Of a stretch of DNA of 64,000 nt, positions 17,594-24,713 are shown piece by piece. The stretch spans positions 445,949 through 509,948 of the forward strand of contig NZ_LMEW01000031.1 of assembly GCF_001426525.1 (NCBI RefSeq), written 5' to 3'. The translations under genes were made by a program, and so were the position numbers. Source of the DNA: Massilia sp. Root133. Its GTDB lineage: Bacteria; Pseudomonadota; Gammaproteobacteria; Burkholderiales; Burkholderiaceae_D. The number at the start of each line of letters is the position of its first letter. The stretch's first letter is position 1. The notes below the pieces were generated by a model, which was not told the DNA's origin, did no database searches, and saw only the letters and a program-made list of their open reading frames with translations.

Positions 17594-18874
17594 TCAGGAA
17601 AGCCGCAGCGCCAGCGCGGCCAGCGTCACGAGCAGGATCGGCAGGGTCAGCACGACGCCGGTGCGGAAGTACTGGCCCCAGGAAATACGGATGCCCTTGT
17701 CCGCCAGCACGTGCAGCCACAACAGCGTGGCCAGGCTGCCGATGGGCGTGATCTTCGGACCGAGGTCGCAGCCGATCACGTTGGCATAGATCATCGCCTC
17801 GCGCACGGCGCCGGTGGCGGGAACGGCGTCGATCGCCAGCGCGCCGACCAGCACGGTGGGCATGTTGTTCATCACCGACGACAGCAGGGCGGTCGCGAAG
17901 CCGGTGCCGAGCGCGGCGCCCCAGGTGCTGTGCGCCGCGCTGCGCGCCAGCAGCGCCGTCAGGCCGTCCGTGAGGCCGGCGTTGCGCAAGCCGTAGACCA
18001 CCAGGTACATCCCGAGCGAGAACACGACGACCTGCCATGGGGCGCCGCGCAGCACGGCGCGCACGGAAATGACGTGGCCGCGCGCGGCGACGGCCAGCAG
18101 CACGAGCGCACCCGTCGCGGCCACGGCGCTGATCGGCACGCCCGCGCGTTCCAGCCAGAAGAAACCGGCCAGCAGCAGCGCCAGCACGTACCAGCCGGCG
18201 ATGAAGGTCGCGCGGTCGCGGATGGCATCCGTCGGGCGCTTGAGCTGGGCGAGGTCGTAGCGGGCGGGCAGGTCGCGGCCGAAGTACGCGACGAGCGCGG
18301 CGAGCGTCGCCAGCACCGCGACGATATCGACCGGCACCATGACGGCCGCGTAGCGCGCGAAGCCGATGCCGAAATAATCCGCCGACACGATGTTGACGAG
18401 GTTCGACACGACCAGCGGCAGGCTCGACGTGTCGGCGATGAAGCCGGCCGCCATCACGCACGCGAGCGTGGCGCGCGGCGGGAAGCGCAGCGCGGCCAGC
18501 ATCGCGATCACGATCGGCGTGAGGATCAGCGCCGCGCCATCGTTCGCGAACAGCGCCGCGACGGCCGCGCCGAGCAGCACCAGCAGCACGAACAGGCGCC
18601 GGCCGTGGCCGCCGCCCCAGCGCGCCACGTGCAGCGCGGCCCATTCGAAGAACCCGGCGCGGTCGAGCAGCAGGCTGATGACGATGATGGCCACGAAGGC
18701 GCCGGTGGCGTTCCAGACGATGTGCCAGACGACCGGGATGTCGTCCACGCGGATCACGCCCGCGAGCAGCGCGACGCCGGCGCCGGCGGCGGCGCTCCAG
18801 CCGATGCCGAGTCCGCGCGGCTGCCAGATGACGAGGGCCAGCGTGGCGAGGAAGATGAGCAGCGCCGGCAGCAT
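17594..18874 (-). CDS. arsB: Arsenite efflux permease ArsB (ArsB/NhaD superfamily)
   Basis: A 426-residue, roughly 12-helix inner-membrane protein, the length expected for ArsB rather than the Acr3 type. It contains the family segments [18 protein letters not shown] and [18 protein letters not shown], and [20 protein letters not shown], typical of ArsB. It extrudes As(III) and Sb(III) using the proton motive force; no arsA ATPase gene is present. The ATG at 18874 shares a base with the arsC stop (TGATG), so the two are translationally coupled. Confidence 0.94.
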   Translation of the reverse strand: MLPALLIFLATLALVIWQPRGLGIGWSAAAGAGVALLAGVIRVDDIPVVWHIVWNATGAFVAIIVISLLLDRAGFFEWAALHVARWGGGHGRRLFVLLVLLGAAVAALFANDGAALILTPIVIAMLAALRFPPRATLACVMAAGFIADTSSLPLVVSNLVNIVSADYFGIGFARYAAVMVPVDIVAVLATLAALVAYFGRDLPARYDLAQLKRPTDAIRDRATFIAGWYVLALLLAGFFWLERAGVPISAVAATGALVLLAVAARGHVISVRAVLRGAPWQVVVFSLGMYLVVYGLRNAGLTDGLTALLARSAAHSTWGAALGTGFATALLSSVMNNMPTVLVGALAIDAVPATGAVREAMIYANVIGCDLGPKITPIGSLATLLWLHVLADKGIRISWGQYFRTGVVLTLPILLVTLAALALRLS

Positions 18875-19362
18875 CACGGCATCGATCCGTCCAGCTTGCC
18901 GATATGGTCGAGCGCAGCCTTGAAGGCCGCGCGGTCGCCGGCTAGGCGCTCGGGCGGCAGCGCCAGGAATGCCTCGATGCGGGCGCGCAGGATCGCGTAC
19001 GCCCGCTCGAACGCGGCATCGATCGCGGCCTCCGTGCCGGTCACGTGGCTCGGATCCTCCACGCCCCAGTGCGTGCGCAGTACCGGGCCGAGGTAGGCCG
19101 GGCAGGTTTCGCCGGCGGCGCTGTCGCACACGGTGACGACGACGTCCGGCGTGACGGGCAGGCCGTCCCACGATTTGCTGTAGTAGCCGTCGGTCGGGAT
19201 GCCCTTGGCGGCCAGCAGGGCGAGCGCGCGGGCGTTCAGCCGGCCGGTCGGGTGGCTGCCGGCGCTGAGGGCATTCCAGCCGGCGGGGGCCAGGTGGTTG
19301 AAGACGGCTTCGCTGATCAGCGAGCGGCAGGAGTTGCCGGTGCAGAGAAAGAGTATGTTCAT
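18874..19362 (-). CDS. arsC: Arsenate reductase, low-molecular-weight phosphatase type
   Basis: A 162-residue protein with the phosphatase-type active loop [10 protein letters not shown] (CX5R, Cys7 to Arg13) and the resolving-type cysteines Cys79 (VTVCDSA) and Cys87 (ETCPAYLG). This is the thioredoxin- or mycothiol/glutathione-independent class resembling S. aureus ArsC, not the glutaredoxin-linked E. coli class. It reduces arsenate to arsenite for export by the coupled ArsB. It follows arsR by 11 bp. Confidence 0.94.
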   Translation of the reverse strand: MNILFLCTGNSCRSLISEAVFNHLAPAGWNALSAGSHPTGRLNARALALLAAKGIPTDGYYSKSWDGLPVTPDVVVTVCDSAAGETCPAYLGPVLRTHWGVEDPSHVTGTEAAIDAAFERAYAILRARIEAFLALPPERLAGDRAAFKAALDHIGKLDGSMP

Positions 19363-19373
19363 GGAGATAAGAG

Positions 19374-19688
19374 TCAGCAGCAGGAGGTGTCGCGCGAGCA
19401 GGGCGTGCCGCCGCAGCAGTTTTCGGTGAGGAAGCCGACAAGGGCGTTCATCGCATCGAAGCGGGCGGCATAGATGACGAAGCGGCCCTCCTGGCGCGGG
19501 ACGACGAGGCCGGCGTGGGTCAGCTCCTTCAGGTGGAACGACAGCGACGAGGGCGGGACGCCCAGCGCTTCCGCGATCCTGCTGGCGGCAAGTCCGTCCG
19601 GCCCGGCCTGCACCAGGAGCCGGAAGGTCGCCAGCCGCGATTCCTGCGCGAGGGCGGCGAGGGCCGCCACCGCTTCCTTGTTGTCCAT
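19374..19688 (-). CDS. arsR: ArsR-family arsenic-responsive repressor
   Basis: A 104-residue winged-helix repressor; DNA-recognition part [25 protein letters not shown]. The arsenic-binding cysteines lie at the C terminus: Cys91, Cys92, Cys97, Cys103 and Cys104 in [15 protein letters not shown], a placement unlike E. coli ArsR (CxC in the DNA-binding helix) but known in ArsR proteins with C-terminal sensor sites. The start [19 protein letters not shown] at 19688 is preferred to an in-frame start 18 codons upstream that would run into the operator. First gene of the arsRCBH operon. Confidence 0.93.
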   Translation of the reverse strand: MDNKEAVAALAALAQESRLATFRLLVQAGPDGLAASRIAEALGVPPSSLSFHLKELTHAGLVVPRQEGRFVIYAARFDAMNALVGFLTENCCGGTPCSRDTSCC

Positions 19689-19714
19689 GGTCGCTCCGCT
19701 TTTCAATTCGATAA

Positions 19715-19730
19715 TTCGATTATAGTCGAA
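19715..19730 (-). promoter_or_regulatory. arsR promoter with ArsR operator-like inverted repeat
   Basis: On the minus strand a perfect -10 box TATAAT occupies 19719-19724, about 30 bp before the arsR ATG. It is embedded in an inverted repeat TTCGA-(6 nt)-TCGAA (19715-19719 and 19726-19730). The same TTCG-N-CGAA geometry recurs in the divergent operator at 19764-19789, suggesting one repressor controls both directions. Confidence 0.65.
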
Positions 19731-19735
19731 ATGAC

Positions 19736-19789
19736 TTGACACGGTCGAATATGGGAATCTATTCTTTATTCGTCGAATAACGAATAAAG
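19736..19789 (+). promoter_or_regulatory. Forward ars promoter and ArsR operator
   Basis: A consensus -35 TTGACA (19736-19741) is followed after 18 bp by TATTCT (19760-19765). Immediately downstream is a perfect inverted repeat with 10-bp arms CTTTATTCGT (19764-19773) and ACGAATAAAG (19780-19789) separated by CGAATA. Its right arm runs into the GGAG ribosome-binding site of the flavoprotein gene. A bound repressor would block initiation, consistent with arsenite-inducible expression. Confidence 0.7.
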
Positions 19790-19801
19790 GAGAGAACGAC
19801 G

Positions 19802-21208
19802 ATGGACACGAACGAACGACAATTTACGGTCGCGGTGCTGGGCGCCGGTCCGGTGGGCCTCGCGGCCGCGGCGCACCTGGTCGCGCGCGGCCTGGCGCCC
19901 CTGGTGTTCGAGGCGGGCGCGGCGCCGGGCGCGAACCTCGCGACCTATCGGCACGTGCGCCTGTTCTCGCCATGGCAGTACGACGTGGACAAGGCCGCGC
20001 GCCAGCTGCTGGAGCGCCGCGGGTGGACGGCGCCGGCGCCCGACGCCCTGCCGACCGCCGGCGAACTGCTCGACGACTATCTGGCGCCGCTGGCCGCCAC
20101 GCCCGAGATCGCGCCGCACCTGTTGTTCGGCCACCGCGTCAGCGCGCTCACGCGCGCCGGCTTCGACAAGGTGAAAACGCAGGGCCGCGAGCGTGCGCCG
20201 TTCGTCATCCGCGCCGACACGGCCGCCGGGCCGCGCGCGTACCTGGCCGATGCGGTGATCGATGCGACCGGCACGTGGTCGCACCCGAACCCGTTGGGGG
20301 CGGACGGCATTCCCGCGCTCGGCGAAGCGGCGCTGGCCGCACGCATCGATTACGGCATGCCCGACGTGCTGGGGGCCGCCCGCGCGCGGTTCGCGGGGAA
20401 GACGATCCTCGTCGTGGGCGCCGGGCATTCCGCGGCCGGCACGCTGCTCGCGCTGGCCCGGCTGGCGCAGGACGACCCGGCGACGCGCATCGTGTGGGCG
20501 ACCCGCGGCCGCCGCCTCGACCGGGTGTTCGGCGGCGGCGCCGCGGACGGATTGCCGGCGCGCGGCGAGCTGGGGCTGCGCCTCAAGGCCCTGCGCGACG
20601 CGGGCGGCCTGGTATTGCGCCAGGACTTCCGCATCCAGGCCCTGGACGAGATCGATGGGCAGCTGCGGGTGACGGGTGCGCCGGTGGAGGGTACGGTGCC
20701 GGTGATCGACGGCATCGACCGGATCGTCTGCGCGGCGGGCGCCCGGCCCGACCTGGGCCTGGGCCGGGAACTGCGCGTACGCCACGATCCGTGGCTCGAG
20801 AGCACGGACGCGCTGGCGCCGCTGATCGACCCCAACGAACACAGTTGCGGCACCGTCCGGCCGCACGGACACCGCGAGCTGGCGCACCCGGAGCCCGGCT
20901 ATTACGTCGTCGGCGCCAAGAGTTACGGCCGCGCGCCGAACTTCCTGCTGGCGACCGGGTACGAGCAGGTGCGTTCCGTCGTCGCCGCGCTGGCGGGCGA
21001 CCTGGCGGCCGCCGACGACGTCCAGCTCGACCTGCCGGAAACGGGCGTCTGCAACACGCGGCTGGCCTTCGACGACGCCGCGCCAGGGCCGGCGGACGGG
21101 TGCTGCGGCGTGGCCCCGGCGGCAGCGGCCGCCTGCTGCGTGCCGGCAGCGGCCGCGGGCGGTGCGTGCGGTTGCCGTCATCCCGCCCCGACGGGCTGCT
21201 GCGCCTGA
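19802..21208 (+). CDS. Arsenic-island FAD/NAD(P)-dependent flavoprotein with Cys-rich C-terminal tail (ArsO-like)
   Basis: A 468-residue flavoprotein of the FAD-dependent pyridine-nucleotide oxidoreductase/flavin monooxygenase type. FAD-binding GAGPVGLAAAAHL lies at residues 15-27 and an NAD(P)-binding VVGAGHSAAGTLL near residue 203; ATGTWSHPN resembles the FMO linker. Flavoproteins of this type (ArsO) recur in ars operons, reaction unproven. Most striking is a tail of about 37 residues with paired cysteines: CC at 434-435 and 445-446, CGC at 456-458, CC at 466-467. Such a tail could bind As(III). It is divergent from arsR and followed by an MFS gene. Confidence 0.82.
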   Translation: MDTNERQFTVAVLGAGPVGLAAAAHLVARGLAPLVFEAGAAPGANLATYRHVRLFSPWQYDVDKAARQLLERRGWTAPAPDALPTAGELLDDYLAPLAATPEIAPHLLFGHRVSALTRAGFDKVKTQGRERAPFVIRADTAAGPRAYLADAVIDATGTWSHPNPLGADGIPALGEAALAARIDYGMPDVLGAARARFAGKTILVVGAGHSAAGTLLALARLAQDDPATRIVWATRGRRLDRVFGGGAADGLPARGELGLRLKALRDAGGLVLRQDFRIQALDEIDGQLRVTGAPVEGTVPVIDGIDRIVCAAGARPDLGLGRELRVRHDPWLESTDALAPLIDPNEHSCGTVRPHGHRELAHPEPGYYVVGAKSYGRAPNFLLATGYEQVRSVVAALAGDLAAADDVQLDLPETGVCNTRLAFDDAAPGPADGCCGVAPAAAAACCVPAAAAGGACGCRHPAPTGCCA

Positions 21209-21219
21209 GCGGAGTCCGC

Positions 21220-22407
21220 ATGCGCCGCCCATCGACGACCGTCGGCATCCTCGCCGTGACCCAGATCGTGTCCTGGGGTTCGCTGTACTACGCCTTCACC
21301 ATCCTGGCGCCCGGCATCCGGCGCGACCTCGGCCTCGCGCCGGAGGTGGTGTTCGGCGCGTTCTCGTGGGCGCTGCTCGTCGCCGGGCTGGCCGCCGCGC
21401 CGGTCGGCATCCTGCTGGACCGTCACGGCGGCCGCGCCATCATGGCCGGCGGCTCGTTCCTGTGTTTCCTGGGGCTGGCCTGGCTCGGCCTCTGCACGGG
21501 CGTGGTGTCGTACTACGCCGCCTGGACGCTGGTCGGCCTGGCGATGGCGTTGACGCTGTACGAAGCCGCGTTCGCGACGATCCAGCGGCAACTCGATAGC
21601 GGGGCAAGGCAGGCGATGTCGACGCTGACGCTGTTCGGCGGCTTCGCCAGCACGCTGTTCTGGCCGTTGACGGCGTGGCTGCAGGCGTCGCATGGATGGC
21701 GCGACACGTACCTGTTGTACGGGATCGTGCAACTCGCCGTGTGCATGCCGCTGCACCTGGGCCTTGGCGCCGGCGCGCCCGCGGTGGCACGCGTGGGTCC
21801 GGCGCGCGGACACACGTTCGCGGAAGCCGTGCGGCATCCCGCGTTCTGGACGCTGGCGCTGGCATTCGCGGCGAATACCTGTGTCTTCTCGGCGCTGGCG
21901 GTCCACCTGATTCCGCTGTTCGAACGTCTTGGCCAGGCGAGGGAGACTGCAGTGCTGCTGGCCGCGCTGATCGGTCCGATGCAGGTGGCGGGACGCGTGG
22001 GCGAGATGGCGTTCGCGCGGCACACGGCACCGCAAACGGTCGGCAAGGTGACGTTCGCGCTGCTGCCGGCGGCCCTGGCCGTCATCGCGCTGGGCGGTGC
22101 GCAGGCCTGGGCGGTGGCCGCGTTCTGCGTGCTGTATGGCTTGAGCAACGGCATCCTCACGATCCTGCGCGGATCGTTGCCGCGGGCGCTGTTCGGCCGC
22201 GACCATTACGGCGCCATCGCGGGGGCCATGGCCGGGCCGGCATTGTTGTCGAAGGCGGCGGGACCGTTGATCGCGGCCGCGCTGCTGGGCCGCGCCGACG
22301 GTCCCGCCCTGCTGCTGGCCGCGCTGCTGGCCATGTCGCTCGCGTCCCTCGCGTTCTACCTGCGCGCAGTCGCGCCGGACAAAACTTTTGACAAGCGTCC
22401 CGCCTGA
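21220..22407 (+). CDS. MFS transporter of the arsenic island
   Basis: A 395-residue 12-helix major facilitator beginning TVGILAVTQIVSWGSLYYAF, with the loop 2-3 motif GILLDRHGGRAIM. It begins 12 bp after the flavoprotein with GGAG at 21211-21214 as ribosome-binding site, and is followed 35 bp later by a second arsR-type gene. The context suggests efflux of an arsenical, possibly organic (as for ArsK/ArsP-like roles), perhaps a product of the flavoprotein. Substrate cannot be read from sequence. A monocarboxylate-type MFS is the alternative. Confidence 0.85.
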   Translation: MRRPSTTVGILAVTQIVSWGSLYYAFTILAPGIRRDLGLAPEVVFGAFSWALLVAGLAAAPVGILLDRHGGRAIMAGGSFLCFLGLAWLGLCTGVVSYYAAWTLVGLAMALTLYEAAFATIQRQLDSGARQAMSTLTLFGGFASTLFWPLTAWLQASHGWRDTYLLYGIVQLAVCMPLHLGLGAGAPAVARVGPARGHTFAEAVRHPAFWTLALAFAANTCVFSALAVHLIPLFERLGQARETAVLLAALIGPMQVAGRVGEMAFARHTAPQTVGKVTFALLPAALAVIALGGAQAWAVAAFCVLYGLSNGILTILRGSLPRALFGRDHYGAIAGAMAGPALLSKAAGPLIAAALLGRADGPALLLAALLAMSLASLAFYLRAVAPDKTFDKRPA

Positions 22408-22442
22408 CGTCTATCCTGCGTTCGCCCAACCACGAACGCACC

Positions 22443-22760
22443 ATGTCCAAGTCCTGCTGCCCCCCGGCGCCCGAGCGCGCCCGTACGACGGAATTCGATG
22501 CCGACGACCTCGCGCGCATGTGCAAGGCGCTGTCGCATCCCGCGCGCGTCCAGCTGCTGCGCCACCTGATCGATCACGGCGAGTGCTATTTCGGGAACCT
22601 GGCCGACGTGTTGCCGCTGGCGCCGTCGACGATCTCGCAGCACGTCACGATCCTGAAGGAGGCCGGCCTGATCGAAGGCTCGGCGGACGTGCAACGGGTC
22701 TGCTATTGCGTCAACCGGGACCGGCTGGCGCAGCTCAAGCAGGCGATCGGGGCACTTTAA
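22443..22760 (+). CDS. Second ArsR-family regulator with N-terminal Cys pair
   Basis: A 105-residue winged-helix protein of the ArsR/SmtB family: LCKALSHPARVQLLRHLI-like segment (MCKALSHPARVQLLRHL) and the recognition helix LPLAPSTISQHVTILKEAGLI. Metal-thiol candidates are the N-terminal SKSCCPP (Cys5, Cys6), Cys in ICC-like positions (GECYFGN) and VCYCVNRD near the C terminus. This cysteine set differs from the upstream ArsR, so the two may sense different arsenicals. It is third in the forward operon and its stop overlaps the convergent acetyltransferase gene by four bases. Confidence 0.9.
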   Translation: MSKSCCPPAPERARTTEFDADDLARMCKALSHPARVQLLRHLIDHGECYFGNLADVLPLAPSTISQHVTILKEAGLIEGSADVQRVCYCVNRDRLAQLKQAIGAL

Positions 22761-23272
22761 CCCTGTCCGTCCCTGGCCAGGTTCAGTTCCCAATAGCCCA
22801 CGTCGACCCAGCGGCCGAATTTCATGCCGACTTCCGAGAAGTGGGCCACCTTGCGAAAGCCCAGCGCTTCGTGCAGGCCGACGCTGCCGGCGTTCGGCTG
22901 GGCGATGCCGCCGATCACCAGGCGCAGTTCGCACTTGCGCAACTCGTCCAGCAGCGCGCCGTACAGGACCCGCCCCAGCCCCCGGCCGGTGCAATCCTTG
23001 TCCAGGTAGACGGTGCTCTCGACGGAATGGCGATAGGCCGGCCGCACGCGCCACTTCGTCGCATACGCATAGCCGGCGAGCGTGCCGTCGACCTCCAGCA
23101 CGAGCCACGGCAGGCCGGCGGCGCCGACGTCGGCGATGCGCTGGGCCATCTCGGCTTCGCCGACCGCGTCTTCCTCGAAACTGACCGTCGTGGTCGTGAC
23201 GTAGTGGTTGTAGATGGCGCAGATGCGGGCGGCATCAAGCGGTGTGGCGGGGCGGATGCGGGTGGCGGTCAC
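22757..23272 (-). CDS. arsN1: ArsN1-like GNAT N-acetyltransferase (arsinothricin/phosphinothricin type)
   Basis: A 171-residue GNAT enzyme of the phosphinothricin acetyltransferase group: IRPATPLDAARICAIYNHYV at the start, ESTVYLDKDCTGRGLGRVLY with the acetyl-CoA loop RGLGRVLY at 97-104, and LHEALGFRKVAHFSEVGMKF near the end. ArsN1 members acetylate the antibiotic arsinothricin or related amino acids; location in an ars island supports this. Start is GTG at 23272, overlapping the stop of the upstream small gene (GTGA). The symbol is based on family and context, not on a tested substrate. Confidence 0.82.
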   Translation of the reverse strand: MTATRIRPATPLDAARICAIYNHYVTTTTVSFEEDAVGEAEMAQRIADVGAAGLPWLVLEVDGTLAGYAYATKWRVRPAYRHSVESTVYLDKDCTGRGLGRVLYGALLDELRKCELRLVIGGIAQPNAGSVGLHEALGFRKVAHFSEVGMKFGRWVDVGYWELNLARDGQG

Positions 23273-23460
23273 GGTTGCTCTCCGGCGGCTTCCGGATGCC
23301 GCGCCTCCCACGCCGCCAGCGCTTCCTTGTAATTGGCAAGCAGCATCTGGTAGACGTCGAAGATGCAGTTCGGGCAGCCGGAGCCGCAGCAATCTTCCAG
23401 CGCAGGTTCGATGGGCGGCAGCGGCCGCGGGTCGGGCAGGGGTGTGACGGGATCGGACAT
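23269..23460 (-). CDS. Oxidoreductase-like domain protein, small Cys-rich
   Basis: A 63-residue protein with the Oxidored-like domain motif EPALEDCCGSGCPNCIFDVY, four cysteines in CCxSGCxxC form, followed by a helix (LLANYKEALAAWEARH). This short motif is found in eukaryotic and bacterial oxidoreductase N termini and as stand-alone proteins; its biochemical role is unclear, but a metal or Fe-S ligand set is plausible. The start at 23460 (MSDPVTPLP) is chosen; an in-frame start four codons upstream is possible. Overlaps the acetyltransferase start. Confidence 0.78.
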   Translation of the reverse strand: MSDPVTPLPDPRPLPPIEPALEDCCGSGCPNCIFDVYQMLLANYKEALAAWEARHPEAAGEQP

Positions 23461-23503
23461 GCGGGGCAGCATACCGCAAACGCGCCCTGCGCGTCGAGTA
23501 GGC

Positions 23504-23947
23504 CTACCCGTTCAGCTCATAGCTGCGCAGCACGAATACCGTCTTGCCGTTCCGTTGCGCGCAGACGCCTTTCATGACTTCGCCGCCGCCCAGGTCCCAT
23601 GTGAGGGCGCTGCCGGCCGGTTTGCCGGCGCAGGCCGCGTGCGCCTCGGCCGGGACCTGCGGCAGCTTCGGTGGCGGTGGCGGTGCGGGGACGGCCGGGA
23701 CGCCGGGCACGGCCGGGATGGGCGGCAGCGCGGGCGGCACGCCGGCTTCGCCCACGTCCGGGACGGGCGGTGCGGGCGGGGCCGGTGGTGCGGGCGGCGT
23801 TGGCGGGACAGGGGGCACGGGCGGGGCCTTGCACTTGCCGGTGGCGGTCTTGCAGTGGATGCTCACGTGGACGTGCTCGTCCGTCGTCTGCGCCAGCGCG
23901 GGCAGCATGACGGCGCCCAGCAGGATGCCGAGGATGGTGGGTTTCAT
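23504..23947 (-). CDS. Secreted proline-rich protein
   Basis: A 147-residue exported protein: signal peptide MKPTILGILLGAVMLPALAQ, a short segment HVHVSIHCKTATGKC with two cysteines, a proline tract of about 60 residues (repeats of PPVPP, PPAPPAPPAPP, PPALPPIP), and a folded C-terminal part AGSALTWDLGGGEVMKGVC with two more cysteines. No known domain was recognised. It lies 88 bp downstream of a response-regulator gene on the same strand, and its proline tract resembles one in the periplasmic domain of the partner sensor kinase. Confidence 0.72.
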   Translation of the reverse strand: MKPTILGILLGAVMLPALAQTTDEHVHVSIHCKTATGKCKAPPVPPVPPTPPAPPAPPAPPVPDVGEAGVPPALPPIPAVPGVPAVPAPPPPPKLPQVPAEAHAACAGKPAGSALTWDLGGGEVMKGVCAQRNGKTVFVLRSYELNG

Positions 23948-24035
23948 GGTCTTCTCCTTGTCGTGGCCCGCACGACGCGGCGGGCCATGTCGGTATCGTG
24001 CATGCCGATTGTGGAGAAAAAATGAAGACCGCCTG

Positions 24036-24713
24036 TCAAAGATCGAAGCGGTAGCCGAGCCCGTAGATCGAACGGATGGCGTCCACGCCCGGCAGCGCGG
24101 CGTCGAGCTTGCGCCTGAGGTTCTTGACGTGGGTGTCGATGGCGCGGTCCGTCACGTCGAGGCTCGCGTTGCCCTCGCGCGCGAGGTCGAGCAGCTGGGC
24201 GCGCGAAAAGACCTGGCCGGGGCGGCGCGCCAGCGCGGCCAGGATGCCGTATTCGGTCGGCGTCAGGTCGAGCGCCTTGCCGTGGATGGCGATGCGGCGG
24301 GCGAGCGTATCGACGGCGACGACCGGCGCGGGACGCCCCGCGCGGCGCAGGATCGCCTTGATGCGCGCGACGAGTTCGCGCGGGCTGAACGGCTTGCACA
24401 GGTAATCGTCGGCGCCCGCCTCGAGGCCCAGCAGGCGGTCGATTTCTTCCACGCGCGCCGTCACCATCACGACGGGCAGGCCGGCCAGCAGCGGGTTCGC
24501 ATCGGCCCGCAGCGCGCGGCACAGGGACAGCCCGTCGAGCCCCGGCAGCATCAGGTCCAGTACGACCAGCGCGGGCTGATCGCGCCGCAGCGCCTCCAGC
24601 GCGGCGGCGCCGTCGCCGCACACGTCGGCCGTGTAGCCGGCCGCGCGCGCGTAGTCGGCCACCAGCGCAGCCAGTTCCGGCTCGTCCTCGACGATGACGA
24701 TGCGGTCGCTCAT
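24036..24713 (-). CDS. OmpR/BaeR-type response regulator
   Basis: A 225-residue two-domain regulator. The receiver (1-118) has the acidic pair at Glu9/Asp10, phospho-acceptor Asp53 in VLDLMLPGLDG, Thr in VVMVTARV and Lys in DDYLCKPFSPREL. The C-terminal winged helix contains LTPTEYGILAALARRPGQVF and VTDRAIDTHVKNLRRKL and ends with IRSIYGLGYRFDL, the OmpR-type signature. The order of genes and sequence are closest to the BaeSR envelope-stress group. Its start overlaps the sensor kinase stop (ATGA). Confidence 0.93.
   Translation of the reverse strand: MSDRIVIVEDEPELAALVADYARAAGYTADVCGDGAAALEALRRDQPALVVLDLMLPGLDGLSLCRALRADANPLLAGLPVVMVTARVEEIDRLLGLEAGADDYLCKPFSPRELVARIKAILRRAGRPAPVVAVDTLARRIAIHGKALDLTPTEYGILAALARRPGQVFSRAQLLDLAREGNASLDVTDRAIDTHVKNLRRKLDAALPGVDAIRSIYGLGYRFDL

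Noticed and set aside
17594-19441. Single 615-residue protein combining the ArsC and ArsB regions
   Set aside because: The same frame runs antisense-free through arsC but reads it out of frame; arsC has its own frame with CX5R motif and arsB starts at 18874.
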